Part shown: positions 26,442-37,427 of the stretch, one piece after another
Layout: each line of letters begins with the position of its first letter
How positions within the stretch are numbered: the first letter of the stretch is position 1
From: Sporichthya brevicatena
GTDB taxonomy: Bacteria > Actinomycetota > Actinomycetes > Sporichthyales > Sporichthyaceae
Direction: 5' to 3'
Length of the DNA: 64,000 nt
NCBI RefSeq assembly: GCF_039525035.1
Contig: NZ_BAAAHE010000015.1
Span: 95,030-159,029, forward strand
Translations under genes and position numbers: made by a program
The notes under the pieces: model-generated
Told to the model about the DNA's origin: nothing
What the model saw: the letters and a program-made list of their open reading frames with translations, nothing else
Databases searched by the model: none

Positions 26442-27190
26442 CAGGAGTCCTCGGACTCCCGCCAGATCAGTCCGGCGAAGCGACCGGTCACGCCGTCGCG
26501 GCGGTAGGAGAAGAAGTCGGGGTCGTCGTTGGTGCAGCCGCCGGTGAGGCCGACGTCGTGGACGCCGAGGGCCGCGAACTGCTCGGCCAGCCCCGGCCGC
26601 AGGTCGAGCGACGGCGTACCCGCCCGCGTCCGGCCGGTCCCCGCGACTGCGCCGGGCGCCGCGGCCGCCACCTCCCGCTGCATCGACTCCGGCACCTCAT
26701 AGCAGCAGCCGTTGATCGAGGGCCCGAGCTGGACGCGGACCCGGCCGGGCTGGGCGCCGAGGTCCTGCATGGCGGCGAGGGCCCGCGCGACGACTCCCAG
26801 CTCGACCCCCTTGCGCCCGGCGTGCGCCGCGGCGACCACCCCGGCGTACGGGTCGGCCATCAGGACCGGCACGCAGTCGGCCACCAGCACGACCAACGCG
26901 AGCGCGGGGGTCGTGGTCACCAGGGCGTCGGCGACCGGCGGAACGGGCGTCGGCCCCGCCACGACCGCGACGTCGTTGCCGTGCACCTGCTCCATGAAGA
27001 CGAGGCGCTCCGGGGGCAGGCCGACGGCCGCGGCGACCAGAGCGCGGTTGGCCGCGACGGTGCGGGCGTCGTCCCCGACGTGCGTCGCGAGGTTGAGCTC
27101 CGCGTAGGGCGGGATCGACTGGCCCCCGGCCCGGGTGGTGAACACACCGCGCACCCCGGGCGGCCACGACGGCATCAGCAACGGGATCAC
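26441..27190 (-). CDS. pgeF: PgeF-type polyphenol oxidase / purine nucleoside phosphorylase (YfiH family)
   Basis: A 249-aa protein of the DUF152/YfiH (laccase-domain) family. Metal-site residues are visible in MEQVHGNDVAVV, VADCVPVLMADP and AAHAGRKGVELGVV. Members have been linked to editing of peptidoglycan precursors in E. coli and to purine nucleoside phosphorolysis elsewhere; its position between ftsZ and yggS favours a housekeeping role near cell-wall synthesis. The start is the GTG at 27190; an AAGGA lies a little far upstream. A hairpin separates it from ftsZ. Confidence 0.9.
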   Translation of the reverse strand: MIPLLMPSWPPGVRGVFTTRAGGQSIPPYAELNLATHVGDDARTVAANRALVAAAVGLPPERLVFMEQVHGNDVAVVAGPTPVPPVADALVTTTPALALVVLVADCVPVLMADPYAGVVAAAHAGRKGVELGVVARALAAMQDLGAQPGRVRVQLGPSINGCCYEVPESMQREVAAAAPGAVAGTGRTRAGTPSLDLRPGLAEQFAALGVHDVGLTGGCTNDDPDFFSYRRDGVTGRFAGLIWRESEDS

Positions 27191-27302
27191 GTGACCAGTG
27201 TCCTTCTCTTCTCCACGTCCCTCACCCCGGACACCCGAGAGCGCACCCCTGCAGCCGCTTGCGCGGGTGTCGCCTGCAGGGATGCGCTCCGGGTTTCGGT
27301 CC

Positions 27303-27333
27303 TTCTCGGGCCGCCGGGGGGTTGGCCCGAGAA
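27303..27333 (-). terminator. Hairpin between ftsZ and pgeF
   Basis: TTCTCGGGCC (27303-27312) and GGCCCGAGAA (27324-27333) form a perfect 10-bp stem 9 bp after the ftsZ stop. It could terminate or attenuate the ftsZ transcript before pgeF. A second, weaker inverted repeat, CCTGCAG/CTGCAGG, lies at about 27248-27281. Confidence 0.6.
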
Positions 27334-27341
27334 TCCGTGGC

Positions 27342-28511
27342 CTACTTCATGAAGTCCGGGACGTCGAGGTCGTCGAGCGAGTCGCCCGCGGGCCGCGCGA
27401 CCGGGGCCGGCACCGGGGCACCGCCCTGGCGCGGGACCTCGCCGAGGGTGCCGATGCGCTCCGGCTCGGCCTCGGCGGGGCTCTCCTCGGACGTCGCCGC
27501 AGGGGCGGCGCCCTCGGCGGGCGCGGTCTCCGGACGCTTGGTGGGCTCGCGGTACTTCTGCGGCTCACCGCCGTCGAAGCCGGCCGCGATGACGGTGACG
27601 CGGGCCTCGTCGCCGAGGGCGTCGTCGATGACCGCACCGAAGATGATGTTCGCCTCGGGGTGCGCGGCCTCCGCGACGAGCTGGGCGGCGTGGTTGATCT
27701 CGAACAGGCCGAGGTCGCTGCCACCGGAGATCGAGAGCAGGACGCCGCGGGCGCCGTCGATCGACGCCTCCAGCAGCGGCGAGGAGATCGCCGCCTCGGC
27801 GGCCGCGATCGCGCGGTCCTCGCCGCGGGCCGAGCCGATGCCCATGAGGGCGGACCCGGCGCCGCTCATGACCGACTTCACGTCGGCGAAGTCGAGGTTG
27901 ATCAGACCCGGCGTCGTGATCAGGTCGGTGATGCCCTGGACACCGGAGAGCAGGACCTGGTCGGCCGACTTGAACGCGTCGAGCACCGAGACCTGGCGGT
28001 CGCTGATCGAGAGCAGCCGGTCGTTCGGGATGACGATGAGGGTGTCGACCTCTTCGCGCAGCCGCGAGATGCCGTCCTCGGCCTGCGTGCTGCGGCGGCG
28101 GCCCTCGAAGTTGAACGGGCGGGTGACCACACCGATCGTCAGAGCGCCGAGCGAACGCGCGATGTTCGCGACGACCGGGGCACCACCGGTGCCGGTGCCG
28201 CCACCTTCGCCGGCGGTCACGAAGACCATGTCGGCGCCGCGGAGCACCTCCTCGATCTCGTCGCGGTGGTCCTCGGCGGCCTTGCGCCCGACCTCGGGGT
28301 TCGCGCCGGCGCCGAGGCCCCGGGTGAGCTCGCGACCGACGTCGAGCTTGACGTCGGCGTCGCTCATCAACAGGGCCTGAGCGTCGGTGTTGATCGCGAT
28401 GAACTCGACGCCCTTGAGGCCGACCTCGATCATGCGGTTGATGGCGTTGACGCCACCGCCCCCGATGCCGACCACCTTGATCACTGCGAGGTAGTTCTGC
28501 GGAGCTGCCAC
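27342..28511 (-). CDS. ftsZ: Cell division GTPase FtsZ
   Basis: Tubulin-like GTPase that forms the Z ring, 389 aa. The GTP-binding tubulin signature [12 protein letters not shown], the N-terminal VIGIGGGG-like [16 protein letters not shown] and the T7 synergy loop [12 protein letters not shown] are all present. A variable Pro/Ala/Glu-rich linker leads to a C-terminal peptide ending [10 protein letters not shown], the docking tail for SepF and other partners. The GTG at 28511 is chosen: homologues begin [12 protein letters not shown] and GAGAGG lies just upstream. It has its own 258-bp upstream region rather than overlapping ftsQ. Confidence 0.97.
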   Translation of the reverse strand: MAAPQNYLAVIKVVGIGGGGVNAINRMIEVGLKGVEFIAINTDAQALLMSDADVKLDVGRELTRGLGAGANPEVGRKAAEDHRDEIEEVLRGADMVFVTAGEGGGTGTGGAPVVANIARSLGALTIGVVTRPFNFEGRRRSTQAEDGISRLREEVDTLIVIPNDRLLSISDRQVSVLDAFKSADQVLLSGVQGITDLITTPGLINLDFADVKSVMSGAGSALMGIGSARGEDRAIAAAEAAISSPLLEASIDGARGVLLSISGGSDLGLFEINHAAQLVAEAAHPEANIIFGAVIDDALGDEARVTVIAAGFDGGEPQKYREPTKRPETAPAEGAAPAATSEESPAEAEPERIGTLGEVPRQGGAPVPAPVARPAGDSLDDLDVPDFMK

Positions 28512-28769
28512 GGTCGGTGCCTCTCGCGTCGGAAATTTCTGATCGTGCGCTGGGTGGTGCTGGGTGGTGCTGATGTCTCGGTCCGCAGGCCCTCCCTCAA
28601 CCCTCCACCTCAACTAGAGGTTTAGAGTTATGTCAACCTGCGATGGACATGAAGGTAGGGCGGGCGCACATCCGCACCTAGGACATCCGTGGCGTGTCGC
28701 GTCGCTTAAAACTGACGCTGCATCAGAACTGGTGACGGCCGTCACCCACCCGTCCCCGGGCCGCGCGGG
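28512..28769 (-). promoter_or_regulatory. ftsZ upstream region
   Basis: This 258-bp gap between ftsQ and ftsZ is less GC-rich than its surroundings. On the minus strand TTGACA (28631-28636) resembles a -35 box, followed by an inverted repeat, ACCTC-TAGTT-GAGGT (28607-28621), but no good TAnnnT box lies at the right distance. On the plus strand TGGGTGGTGC is repeated in tandem at 28551-28570. A dedicated ftsZ promoter is likely by analogy with other actinobacteria. Confidence 0.5.
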
Positions 28770-29591
28770 TCAGCGCTTGACGGTGGGGGCCTCGGGGACG
28801 CTGACGTCGTAGCGCTTCGCGCCGCGGGTGGACTTCTCCCGCCACAGGACGTCGAGCACGCGGACCTTGAACTCGGTCTGGTCGGGAGCGCCCCAGACGA
28901 TCTCCCGGCCGCCGTCGAGGCTGACGGTGAGGTCCGCCGTCGTGTCGGCCTGCACGGACTCGACCTTCTCGCGGATGGTCTCCGGGAGCGCGGCGACGAC
29001 GGCCTGGATCGCCTTCAGGTCCGCGGGCGTCAGCGCCGAGTTCGAGCTCTTCACCAGCAGGAACCGCTTCGCCGCGTCCCCGGCCGGCGCGAACGCCACG
29101 CCCTCGGCGTCGACCAGCCGCCGGCCCTCGGGGGTGTCGAGCACCGCCACCGGCGTGCGCTCGGTCACCGAGATCTTCACCGTGCTGGGGAACTTGCGGG
29201 AGACGTCGACGTCCGCGACCTGCGGGAGCGTCCGTACGCGCGCCGCGATCGCCGCCGTGTCGAGCCGGGCCAGCGGCTCCCCCTCCGGCACCTGCGCCAC
29301 ACGTTCGACCTGTCCGACGCTGAGGCGCTTGACCCCGGCGATCTGGACCGACCGGACCGCGAGCACGTCCGAGAAGAGCACGACCCACCCGGCGGCGAGC
29401 ACCACGGCCGCGACCAGCACGCCGATGCCCGTGCGGATCCAGCGCGTCCGGCGGCGTTGCCGGGCCCGCTCGGCGAAGCGAGCAGCCTCGGCCGCCGCGG
29501 CCGCCGGGGTGGACGGTCGCGGGATCGTGCGTCCGCCGGCGGGACGCGAGACCGGCGGGCGGGACGAGGGCGGGCGGGCGGCGGGGGTCAC
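28770..29591 (-). CDS. ftsQ: Cell division protein FtsQ
   Basis: Bitopic divisome protein, 273 aa, linking early and late division proteins. A Pro/Arg-rich cytoplasmic N-terminus of about 50 residues is followed by one membrane helix (GIGVLVAAVVLAAGWVVLF, about 56-74), then the POTRA domain (VRSVQIAGVKRLSVGQVERVA) and the beta domain with VTERTPVAVLDTPEG. The start is the GTG at 29591, four nucleotides inside the murC stop. Confidence 0.93.
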   Translation of the reverse strand: MTPAARPPSSRPPVSRPAGGRTIPRPSTPAAAAAEAARFAERARQRRRTRWIRTGIGVLVAAVVLAAGWVVLFSDVLAVRSVQIAGVKRLSVGQVERVAQVPEGEPLARLDTAAIAARVRTLPQVADVDVSRKFPSTVKISVTERTPVAVLDTPEGRRLVDAEGVAFAPAGDAAKRFLLVKSSNSALTPADLKAIQAVVAALPETIREKVESVQADTTADLTVSLDGGREIVWGAPDQTEFKVRVLDVLWREKSTRGAKRYDVSVPEAPTVKR

Positions 29592-31000
29592 GCGGGCCCC
29601 AGCAACTCCAGGACCTCCGGCCCGATCATCGTGACGTCACCGGCCCCGAGCGTGAGCACGAGATCCCCGACACCGGCGCGCTCGGCGAGCCGGGCCGCGA
29701 CCTGCGTCCAGGACGCCTCGAAGACGACGTCGCCGGCGGGCAGGGGCACCGCGGCCGCGACGGCCGCGCCACTGACGCCGGGGATCGGGTCCTCCCCCGC
29801 CGCGTAGACGTCCATCACGACCACGGAGTCCGCGAGGCCGAGCGCCGTGCCGAACTCCTTGGTGAACGCCGCGGTGCGCGAGTAACGATGCGGCTGGAAG
29901 GCGACGACGAGCCGGCCACCGAGCGCCACCTCGCGCGCCGCCTTGAGGACGGCCTCGAGCTCGGTCGGGTGGTGGGCGTAGTCGTCGTAGACGCGGACGC
30001 CGGCCCGCGTGCCCTTGAGCTCGAAGCGCCGGCGGGTGCCGGTGAAACCGCTCAGGCCCTCGCGCAGGTCGGCGGCCGAGTACCCCAGCCCGATGCCGAC
30101 CGAGAGCGCGGCCGCGGCGTTCAGCGCGTTGTGCGCGCCCGGCACCTGGAGCTCGATCGCCCCGAGGCGGCGGCCCTTGGCGACGGAGTCGAACGCGTAC
30201 CCGCCCCCGGAGGTCACGGTCAGGCCCTCGAGGCGCACGTCGGCGTCCTCGGCCAGACCGTAGGTGCGCACGTCGACGCCGTTCGCGGCCGCGGCGAGCC
30301 CGAGCGCACGGGAGCCGGGGTCGTCGGCGCACACGACGAGGAAGCCGTCGGGCGCAATGCGGCCGCTGAACTTCACGAAGGCGTCCTCGACGGCCTCGGC
30401 GGTGCCGTAGTGGTCGAGGTGGTCGGCCTCGACGTTGGTGACGATCGCCGCGTCCGGCCGGTAGAGCAGGAACGAGCCGTCGGACTCGTCGGCCTCGGCG
30501 ACGAACACGTCGCCGCTGCCGTCGTGGGCGTTCGCGCCGGACTCGTTCAGGCTGCCGCCGATCGCGAACGACGGGTCGGCCCCGCAGTGCTGCAGGGCGA
30601 CGGTGAGCATCGAGGTCGTCGTGGTCTTGCCGTGCGTCCCGGCGACGGCGACCGCGCGGCGGCCCGACATCACCGAGGCGAGCGCGGCGGCCCGGGGCAG
30701 GACGAGCTTGCCCGCGGCGCGGGCCGCGGCGAGTTCGGGGTTGGACTCCCGGATCGCGGTCGAGACGACGACGGTGTCGGCCGCCCCGATCTGCTCGGCC
30801 CCGTGACCGACGTACACGGTGGCGCCGAGGGCCCGCAGCGCCGCGAGCGCCGTCGAGTCCTTCGCGTCGCTGCCGGAGACGGACACGCCGCGGGCGAGCA
30901 GGATCCGGGCGATGCCGGACATGCCGGCGCCGCCGATGCCGACGAAGTGGACCTTGCCGAGCTCCTCGGCGGCCGGGATCCGGTCCGGGATGTCGATCAC
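29588..31000 (-). CDS. murC: UDP-N-acetylmuramate--L-alanine ligase MurC
   Basis: Adds L-Ala to UDP-MurNAc, the first peptide step of lipid II synthesis; 470 aa. The N-terminal Rossmann segment [22 protein letters not shown]-binding [12 protein letters not shown], and C-terminal [15 protein letters not shown] are all present. The GTG at 31000 overlaps the murG stop; the TGA overlaps the ftsQ GTG. Its place inside the cluster contrasts with actinobacteria such as Streptomyces, where, from memory, murC lies elsewhere. Confidence 0.96.
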   Translation of the reverse strand: MIDIPDRIPAAEELGKVHFVGIGGAGMSGIARILLARGVSVSGSDAKDSTALAALRALGATVYVGHGAEQIGAADTVVVSTAIRESNPELAAARAAGKLVLPRAAALASVMSGRRAVAVAGTHGKTTTTSMLTVALQHCGADPSFAIGGSLNESGANAHDGSGDVFVAEADESDGSFLLYRPDAAIVTNVEADHLDHYGTAEAVEDAFVKFSGRIAPDGFLVVCADDPGSRALGLAAAANGVDVRTYGLAEDADVRLEGLTVTSGGGYAFDSVAKGRRLGAIELQVPGAHNALNAAAALSVGIGLGYSAADLREGLSGFTGTRRRFELKGTRAGVRVYDDYAHHPTELEAVLKAAREVALGGRLVVAFQPHRYSRTAAFTKEFGTALGLADSVVVMDVYAAGEDPIPGVSGAAVAAAVPLPAGDVVFEASWTQVAARLAERAGVGDLVLTLGAGDVTMIGPEVLELLGPA

Positions 31001-32160
31001 TTCTCCCCCACGCTGCGGTCATCGGCACTGCGGTGGTCGGCGCCGGCCGGCCGGGAGGCGACGGCCTCCAGGACGAGGTCGACGAGGGCTTCGTCGGCGT
31101 CGCGGCGACCGTGCGCGGCGGCCGCCGCTCCCATGGCCGTGACGCGCGCCGGGTCACCGAGCAGCGGCACGACGTTCTCGGCGATCCAGGCGGCGCTCAC
31201 GGTGGAATCCTCCACCACGATGCCGCCGCCCGCCTCGACGACGGGCAGGGCGTTCAGCCGTTGTTCACCGTTGCCGATCGGCAGCGGGACGTAGACGGCG
31301 GGCAGGCCGACCGCCGCGAGCTCCGCACACGTCATCGCGCCGGCTCGGCACAGGGCCACGTCGGCGGCGGCGTAGGCGAGGTCCATCCGCTCCAGGTAGG
31401 GCACGACCACGTACGGCGCCTGCCCGGGCTCGGCCGGGACCGAGATCGACTCGGCGTGCTCGCGGCCGACCGAGTGCAGGACCTGGATGCCGGCCGCGCG
31501 CAGGGCCGCGGCGGCGCCGGTCGCCGCCTCGTTCAGCCGCCGCGCCCCCAGCGAACCGCCGAAGACCAGCAGCGTCGGCCGGTCCTCCTCGAGTCCGAAG
31601 TGCCGGCGCGCCTCGGCGCGGGTGGCCCCCCGGTCGAGCGTGGAGATCGTGCGGCGCAGCGGGATCCCGATGAGGCGGGCGCCGCGCAGGTCGTCGGCGC
31701 GGGCGGTGACCGCGACGAACGGGGTCAGTCGCGCCCCCAGGCGGTTGGCGACGCCGGGCCGGGCGTTCGCCTCGTGCACGACGATCGGCAGCTTGCGCCT
31801 GCGCGCTGCGAGGTAGGCCGGGACGGAGACGTAGCCGCCGAACCCCACGACGACGTCGGCGCCGACGTCGTCGAGCACCTGGCCCGCGGCCCGGACCGCC
31901 CCGCGCAGGGTGGCGGGGAGCCGGACCAGGTCGAGGTTCGGCCGGCGCGGCAGCGGGACCCGCGGGACGTGGCGCAGCTCGTACCCGCGGGCGGGCACGA
32001 GGGTGTTCTCCATGCCGGTCGGCGTGCCGAGCGCGGTGACGGTGATGTCCGGGTGCCGGCGGCGCAGCGCGTCGGCCAGGTTCATCGCCGGCTCGATGTG
32101 CCCGGCCGTGCCGCCACCGGCGACGACGACCGACACCTCAGCGGGGTCCTTGGGCGGCAA
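30997..32160 (-). CDS. murG: Lipid II synthase MurG (GlcNAc transferase)
   Basis: GT28 glycosyltransferase adding GlcNAc to lipid I on the inner membrane face, 387 aa. Motifs: [18 protein letters not shown] at the N-terminus, [30 protein letters not shown], and the donor-binding [30 protein letters not shown]. The start is probably TTG at 32160, with GAGGGG 6 nt upstream. A GTG at 32136, preceded by AAGGA, is the alternative and would remove 8 residues. Eleven nucleotides separate it from ftsW; its stop overlaps murC. Confidence 0.95.
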   Translation of the reverse strand: MPPKDPAEVSVVVAGGGTAGHIEPAMNLADALRRRHPDITVTALGTPTGMENTLVPARGYELRHVPRVPLPRRPNLDLVRLPATLRGAVRAAGQVLDDVGADVVVGFGGYVSVPAYLAARRRKLPIVVHEANARPGVANRLGARLTPFVAVTARADDLRGARLIGIPLRRTISTLDRGATRAEARRHFGLEEDRPTLLVFGGSLGARRLNEAATGAAAALRAAGIQVLHSVGREHAESISVPAEPGQAPYVVVPYLERMDLAYAAADVALCRAGAMTCAELAAVGLPAVYVPLPIGNGEQRLNALPVVEAGGGIVVEDSTVSAAWIAENVVPLLGDPARVTAMGAAAAAHGRRDADEALVDLVLEAVASRPAGADHRSADDRSVGEK

Positions 32161-32170
32161 TCCGATCCCC

Positions 32171-33430
32171 TCAGGTGCGGGGCGAGCGCCCGAAACCCAG
32201 CCACGCCATGGCCCGGCGCAGCGGGCCCGGACCGCGCGCGGCGAGCGCGGCCTGAGCCCCGGGTTCCTGTCTCGCGAACGACAGCAGCATGCCCAGCGCC
32301 GCCATCACGGGGAGCAGGGCGGAGCCACCGTACGACACCAACGGCAGCGGGATCCCGGTGATCGGGAGGACTCCCAGCACCGCGCCCATGTTCACCAGCG
32401 CCTGCACCGCGATCCACGCCGTGATCGCGGACGCGGCGAGCGTGACGAACATGTCGCGGCTGCGCGCCGCGATCCGGAAACCGGCGACCACGAGCGCGGC
32501 GAACAGGGCCAGGACGGCGAGGGCGCCGATCAGCCCGAGCTCCTCGCCGATGATCGCGTAGATGAAGTCGGTGTGGGCCTCCGGCAGGTAGCCCCACTTC
32601 TCACGGCTCGCCCCGAGTCCGACGCCGGTGAGCCCGCCCGAGGCGAGCGCGAAGATGCTCTGCGCGCCCTGCCACCCGCTGTCGTGGTAGGACGCGAACG
32701 GGTCCAGAAACGAGGTGACCCGGCGCATCCGGTACGGCTCGGTCCAGATCAGCAGGAGCACCAGCGCGCCGGCGAAGGCGCCGAAGAACCCGAAGAACCG
32801 CATCGGCGTCCCGGCGAAGAACAGCAGCGCGAGCAGGATCGCGAGCAGGACGACCGTCGTCCCGAGGTCGCCGCCGAGCATGACGAGGAAGATGACCCCG
32901 GCCGCCATCGGCACCAGCGGGATCATCAGGTGGCTCCACCGGTCCAGCAGCCGCTGCTTGCGGGCCAGGACGGTGGCACCGAACAGGACGAGGGCGAGCT
33001 TCGCCGCCTCGGAGGGCTGCAGCTGGAACGGCCCGCCGAAGTGGATCCAGTTCCGGTTGCCGTTCACCTCGTGGCCGACGCCGGGCAGCAGCACGGCGGC
33101 CAGACCGAGGAGCGAGATCGCCATCCCCGGGAACGCGAGGCGGCGGAAGGTGGCCACCGACATCCGGGAGGTCACCCACATCAGCGGCAGGCCGATCGAC
33201 ACCCAGATCGCCTGCTTCTGCACGACCGAGAACACCGAGCCCGACGTCCGGTACGACTCGACGCTCGAGGCCGAGAGCACCATCACCAGGCCGAGCGCGA
33301 CCAGCAGCAGGGTCGAGGTGAGCACGAGGTAGTACGAGGTCAGCGGACGGTCGAGCGCCCGCAGCCGGGCGGCCACGCCGACGCCGGACAGGCCGCGGGA
33401 GGAACCGGTCGAATCGACCGTGACGGCCAT
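32171..33430 (-). CDS. ftsW: Septal peptidoglycan polymerase FtsW
   Basis: SEDS-family glycosyltransferase that polymerises lipid II at the septum together with FtsI, 419 aa. About ten membrane helices are apparent. Family blocks are [19 protein letters not shown] near residue 130, [42 protein letters not shown], and the C-terminal [26 protein letters not shown]. It lies between murD and murG, which separates it from a RodA-type elongation enzyme. The ATG at 33430 opens the frame 27 bp after the murD stop. Confidence 0.96.
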   Translation of the reverse strand: MAVTVDSTGSSRGLSGVGVAARLRALDRPLTSYYLVLTSTLLLVALGLVMVLSASSVESYRTSGSVFSVVQKQAIWVSIGLPLMWVTSRMSVATFRRLAFPGMAISLLGLAAVLLPGVGHEVNGNRNWIHFGGPFQLQPSEAAKLALVLFGATVLARKQRLLDRWSHLMIPLVPMAAGVIFLVMLGGDLGTTVVLLAILLALLFFAGTPMRFFGFFGAFAGALVLLLIWTEPYRMRRVTSFLDPFASYHDSGWQGAQSIFALASGGLTGVGLGASREKWGYLPEAHTDFIYAIIGEELGLIGALAVLALFAALVVAGFRIAARSRDMFVTLAASAITAWIAVQALVNMGAVLGVLPITGIPLPLVSYGGSALLPVMAALGMLLSFARQEPGAQAALAARGPGPLRRAMAWLGFGRSPRT

Positions 33431-33457
33431 CGCCCCTCCCCCGGAAGCTCGTGCTGC

Positions 33458-34921
33458 CTATCCCGGACGGTCCGCCAGCTCCAGCACGGCGGCCGCGAAG
33501 CGGTCCCCGCGCTCGCCGTAGTTGGCGAACATGTCCATCGACGCGCACGCCGGGGCGAGCAGGACGGTGTCCCCTGCCTCGGCGAGTGACGCCGCGGCCG
33601 CGACCACCGCGGCCATCGCTCCAGTGTCGGTCGCCGCGACCTCGTGGACGGGCACATCCGGGGCGTGTCGCGCGAGTGCGGCGGCGATCTCACCCCGATC
33701 GGCGCCCATCAGCACGACGCCCCGCAGCCGCGCGGCGGCACCCGCGACGAGCTCGTCAAACGTGGCGCCCTTGGCCAGGCCCCCCGCAATCCAGACGATT
33801 CGGTCGTAGGACCCCAGCGACGCCGCGGCGGCGTGCGGGTTGGTGGCCTTGGAGTCGTCGACGTAGCGGACGCCGTCGACCGTCGCGACGTCCGCGATGC
33901 GGTGCGCGTCCGGCCGGAAGGAGCGCAGTCCCTCGCGGATCGCGGCCGGCTCGACGCCGAACGCGCGGGCGAGCGCCGCGGCCGCGAGGGCGTTCGCGAC
34001 GTTGTGCGGCGCGTTCGGGACGACGTCCGCGACGTTCGCGAGCTCGAGCGCGGCGGTCCGGCGGTCGTCGGTGAAGGCGCGGTCGACGAGCAGGTCGTCG
34101 ACGACACCCAGCATCGACAGGCCGGGGGCGCCGAGCGTGAAGCCGATCGCGCGGGCGCCCTCGGCGACCTCGGCGTCCTCGACGAGGCGCTCGGTCACCG
34201 GGTCGGCGACGTTGTAGACGCAGGCGACCTGAACGCCCGTGTAGATCTTGCCCTTGGCCCTCGCGTACTCGTCGAGGTCGCCGTGCCAGTCGACGTGGTC
34301 GGGGGCGACGTTGAGGACCACCGCGGAGTGGCAGCGCAGCGAGGACGACCAGTGCAGCTGGAAGCTGGAGAGCTCCACCGCGAGGACGTCGTAGCGCTGC
34401 TGGCCCGCGGTCTGCTCGGCCATGACGACCTCGAGCAGCGGGGTGCCCACGTTGCCCGCGGCCACGGCACGGAAGCCGCCGGCGTTCAGCATCGAGGTGA
34501 GCATCCGCACGGTCGTGGTCTTGCCGTTGGTGCCGGTGATCGCGAGCCAGGGCGCGGCGCCGGTCGTCGGCCGCAGCCGCCAGGCGAGCTCGACCTCGCC
34601 CCACACCTCGAGCCCGGCGGCCTGCGCGGCGACCAGCAACGGCGACGACGGCTTCCAGCCCGGCGAGGTGACGACGACGTGCGCCCCGGCCGGGAGGGTG
34701 TCCGCCTCGCCCAGCCGCACGGTGGCGCCGAGGGCCTCGAGGACGCCGGCGCGTTCCCGCGCGACGTCATCGGCCTTGCCGTCGACCACCGTGACCGTCG
34801 CGCCGAGGCCGAGGAGGGCGTCGGCGGCGGCGAAGCCCGAGACGCCGATCCCGGCGACCACGACGTGGACGCCGGACCAGTCGGCGTCGCGGTTCAGGCC
34901 GGCGACGCGGTCACCGGACAT
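33458..34921 (-). CDS. murD: UDP-N-acetylmuramoyl-L-alanine--D-glutamate ligase MurD
   Basis: Adds D-Glu to UDP-MurNAc-L-Ala, 487 aa. Motifs: VVVAGIGVSGFAAADALL at the N-terminus, ATP loop ITGTNGKTTTVRMLTSML, VLNVAPDHVDWHG and VDDSKATNPHAA, and DTVLLAPACASMDMFANYGERGDRF near the end. The ATG at 34921 is chosen because it overlaps the mraY stop (TGATG); an in-frame upstream start would lie inside mraY. The neighbours mraY and ftsW confirm the role. Confidence 0.96.
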   Translation of the reverse strand: MSGDRVAGLNRDADWSGVHVVVAGIGVSGFAAADALLGLGATVTVVDGKADDVARERAGVLEALGATVRLGEADTLPAGAHVVVTSPGWKPSSPLLVAAQAAGLEVWGEVELAWRLRPTTGAAPWLAITGTNGKTTTVRMLTSMLNAGGFRAVAAGNVGTPLLEVVMAEQTAGQQRYDVLAVELSSFQLHWSSSLRCHSAVVLNVAPDHVDWHGDLDEYARAKGKIYTGVQVACVYNVADPVTERLVEDAEVAEGARAIGFTLGAPGLSMLGVVDDLLVDRAFTDDRRTAALELANVADVVPNAPHNVANALAAAALARAFGVEPAAIREGLRSFRPDAHRIADVATVDGVRYVDDSKATNPHAAAASLGSYDRIVWIAGGLAKGATFDELVAGAAARLRGVVLMGADRGEIAAALARHAPDVPVHEVAATDTGAMAAVVAAAASLAEAGDTVLLAPACASMDMFANYGERGDRFAAAVLELADRPG

Positions 34922-35991
34922 CAGACGCCCGCAACCCACTCGGCGTAGAACACGCCGAGGCCGCCGGCGACGAACAGGCCGGCGATGATCCAGAAGCGGA
35001 TGACGATCGTGACCTCCTGCCAGCCCACGAGTTCGAAGTGGTGCTGCAGGGGTGCCATCCGGAAGACGCGGCGCTTGGTGAGCTTGAAGAAGCCGACCTG
35101 GACGATCACCGAGACCGTGATGAGGACGAACAGGCCGCCGAGCAGGATCAGCAGCAGCTCGGTGCGGGTCGTGATCGCGAGACCGGCGATGACGCCACCG
35201 AGGGCGAGCGAGCCGGTGTCACCCATGAAGATCTTCGCCGGGGACGCGTTCCACCACAGGAAGCCGAAGCACGCGCCCATCACCGCGGCTGCGACGATCG
35301 CCAGGTCGAGCGGAGCCGGGGTCTCGTAGCACTGCGGTTGCGGGACGGCGGGGTTCGGCAGGCAGGAGTTGCCCGACTGCCAGATCCCGATCAGCACGAA
35401 GGCACCGGCCACCATCGCCGAGGCGCCGGTCGCCAGGCCGTCGAGGCCGTCGGTCAGGTTCACGCCGTTCGAGGTCGCGGCGATCATCAGGTACGCGAAG
35501 ACGATGAACCCGATCGTGCCGAGCTGGAAGCCGGTGTCGCGGATGAACGAGATCTCGGTCGAGGCCGGGCTGAAGCCGCGGTAGTCCTCGAACCGGAGCG
35601 CGCCGATCGCGAAGACCAGCGCCACGACCGACTGGCCCGCGAGTTTGGCCTTGCTGCGCAGGCCGAGGCTGCGCTGCTTGGAGACCTTGATGTAGTCGTC
35701 GAGGAACCCGACGAGCCCGAGGCCGGTCATCAGGAACAGCACGAGCAGCGCCGGTGCCGTCGGGGACTTGTCCCGCAGCACCAGGTGCGCGGCCAGGTAG
35801 CCGCACAGGACGGCGATGATGATGACCGCGCCGCCCATGGTCGGCGTGCCGCGCTTGGTCTGGTGCGTGGTCGGGCCGTCGTCCCGGATGAGCTGGCCGT
35901 AGCCCTGCCGCACCAGGATCCGGATCGCGATCGGGGTTCCGAGCAGGGTGATGATCAGCGAGACGGCGGCCGCCGCGAGGACGCCTCTCAT
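34921..35991 (-). CDS. mraY: Phospho-MurNAc-pentapeptide transferase MraY
   Basis: Polytopic enzyme that moves phospho-MurNAc-pentapeptide onto undecaprenyl phosphate to make lipid I, 356 aa. Active-site motifs: [25 protein letters not shown] with its Asp pair, [13 protein letters not shown], and [12 protein letters not shown]. About ten membrane helices. The ATG at 35991 overlaps the murF stop, and the gene's own stop overlaps murD, so translation is coupled at both ends. Confidence 0.97.
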   Translation of the reverse strand: MRGVLAAAAVSLIITLLGTPIAIRILVRQGYGQLIRDDGPTTHQTKRGTPTMGGAVIIIAVLCGYLAAHLVLRDKSPTAPALLVLFLMTGLGLVGFLDDYIKVSKQRSLGLRSKAKLAGQSVVALVFAIGALRFEDYRGFSPASTEISFIRDTGFQLGTIGFIVFAYLMIAATSNGVNLTDGLDGLATGASAMVAGAFVLIGIWQSGNSCLPNPAVPQPQCYETPAPLDLAIVAAAVMGACFGFLWWNASPAKIFMGDTGSLALGGVIAGLAITTRTELLLILLGGLFVLITVSVIVQVGFFKLTKRRVFRMAPLQHHFELVGWQEVTIVIRFWIIAGLFVAGGLGVFYAEWVAGV

Positions 35992-37427
35992 GCGGTGCCC
36001 GCCGGGGTGCCCGCCGGGTCGCCGTGCGCACCGGCCAGCAGCGCCTCGGCCACCTGCTCCAGTCCCGCGGCTCGGGAGGCCTTGACCAGGACGACGTCCG
36101 CGGGCGCGAGCTCGCGGGCCAGCAGGGCCGTGGCGGCCACGGTGTCCGGGACGAAGACCGGCTCCTGCGCCCACGCACGCGCGCCGAGCGCGCCGTCGTG
36201 GGCGGCCCGGGCGCCGTCGCCGACGACGACCAGCCGGGAGATGTTCATGTCGGCGACCAGCCTGCCCACCGCGGCGTGCTCCGCGGCGGACGACTCGCCG
36301 AGTTCGCGCATCTCACCCAGCACGGCCCAGCTGCGCCGCTCCCCCGCGATGGCCACCAGCGCCTCCAGCGCGGCCCGCATCGAGTCCGGGTTCGCGTTGT
36401 AGGCGTCGTTGACGACCGTGACCCCGTCCGGACGGGTGGTGACCTCCATGCGCCACCGGCTGCGGGGCGTGGCCGCGGTCAGCGCGGCGGCGATCGCGGC
36501 CGGCGTCAGCCCGAGCTCGAGGGCGACCGCGGCCGCCGCGAGCGAGTTCGGCACGTGGTGGGCGCCGTGCAGTCCGAGCGCGACCTCGGCGCTGCCCGCC
36601 GGCGTGACGAGGGTGTAGCGGGCCCGGCCGTCGACGAGCGTGACGCCCTCGGCGCGCACGTCGGCGGCATCCCCCGGGCCGTCCCCCAGCCCGTACGTCA
36701 CGACCCGGGCCGTCGTCCGGCTCGCCATCGCGGCGACCAGGGGGTCGTCGGCGTTGAGCACGGCGACCCCGTCCGCGGGCAGGGCCTCGACCAGCTCACC
36801 CTTCGCCTGCGCGATCGCCTCCCGGCTGCCGAACTCGCCGACGTGCGCGACGCCGACGTTGAGCACGACGCCGATGCGCGGCGGGGCGATGTCGCACAGG
36901 TAGCGCACGTGGCCGATGCCGCGGGCGCCCATCTCCATGACGAGGAAGCGCGTGCCGGGGTCCGCCCGCAGCGCGGTCAGCGGCAGGCCGATCTCGTTGT
37001 TGAACGACCCCGGCGGGGCGATCGTCGCGCCGGCCGTCTCCAGGACGGAGGCGATCAGGTCCTTGGTGCTGGTCTTGCCCTGGGAGCCGGTGACGCCGAC
37101 GACCGCGAGCCCGTCCGGCGTCGCGAGGCGGCGCACGACCAGCCCGGCGAGCTTGCCGAGGGCGGTCACGGTGTCGTCGACGACGACCGCCGGCACGCCG
37201 ACCGGGCGGGTGGCGAGCACGGCCCGCGCGCCCTGCTCGACCGCGGCGGCCGCGAAGTCGTGACCGTCCACGCGTTCCCCGGGCACCGCGACGAACAGGG
37301 CGCCGCGAGCGACCTCGCGGGAGTCCACGACGACGGGTCCGTCGACCGGCCGCCCGGGGTCCGCCCCCTCACCGTCGATGCGGCCGCCCGTCGCCGCCGC
37401 GATCTCGGCGAGCGACAGCGGGATCAC
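35988..37427 (-). CDS. murF: UDP-MurNAc-tripeptide--D-Ala-D-Ala ligase MurF
   Basis: Adds D-Ala-D-Ala to complete the UDP-MurNAc-pentapeptide, 479 aa. The N-terminal domain begins [17 protein letters not shown]-binding is at [41 protein letters not shown] and [17 protein letters not shown] are Mur-ligase blocks specific to MurF. The GTG at 37427 overlaps the murE stop (GTGA), which sets the start. Longer readings upstream run inside murE. Confidence 0.96.
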   Translation of the reverse strand: MIPLSLAEIAAATGGRIDGEGADPGRPVDGPVVVDSREVARGALFVAVPGERVDGHDFAAAAVEQGARAVLATRPVGVPAVVVDDTVTALGKLAGLVVRRLATPDGLAVVGVTGSQGKTSTKDLIASVLETAGATIAPPGSFNNEIGLPLTALRADPGTRFLVMEMGARGIGHVRYLCDIAPPRIGVVLNVGVAHVGEFGSREAIAQAKGELVEALPADGVAVLNADDPLVAAMASRTTARVVTYGLGDGPGDAADVRAEGVTLVDGRARYTLVTPAGSAEVALGLHGAHHVPNSLAAAAVALELGLTPAAIAAALTAATPRSRWRMEVTTRPDGVTVVNDAYNANPDSMRAALEALVAIAGERRSWAVLGEMRELGESSAAEHAAVGRLVADMNISRLVVVGDGARAAHDGALGARAWAQEPVFVPDTVAATALLARELAPADVVLVKASRAAGLEQVAEALLAGAHGDPAGTPAGTA

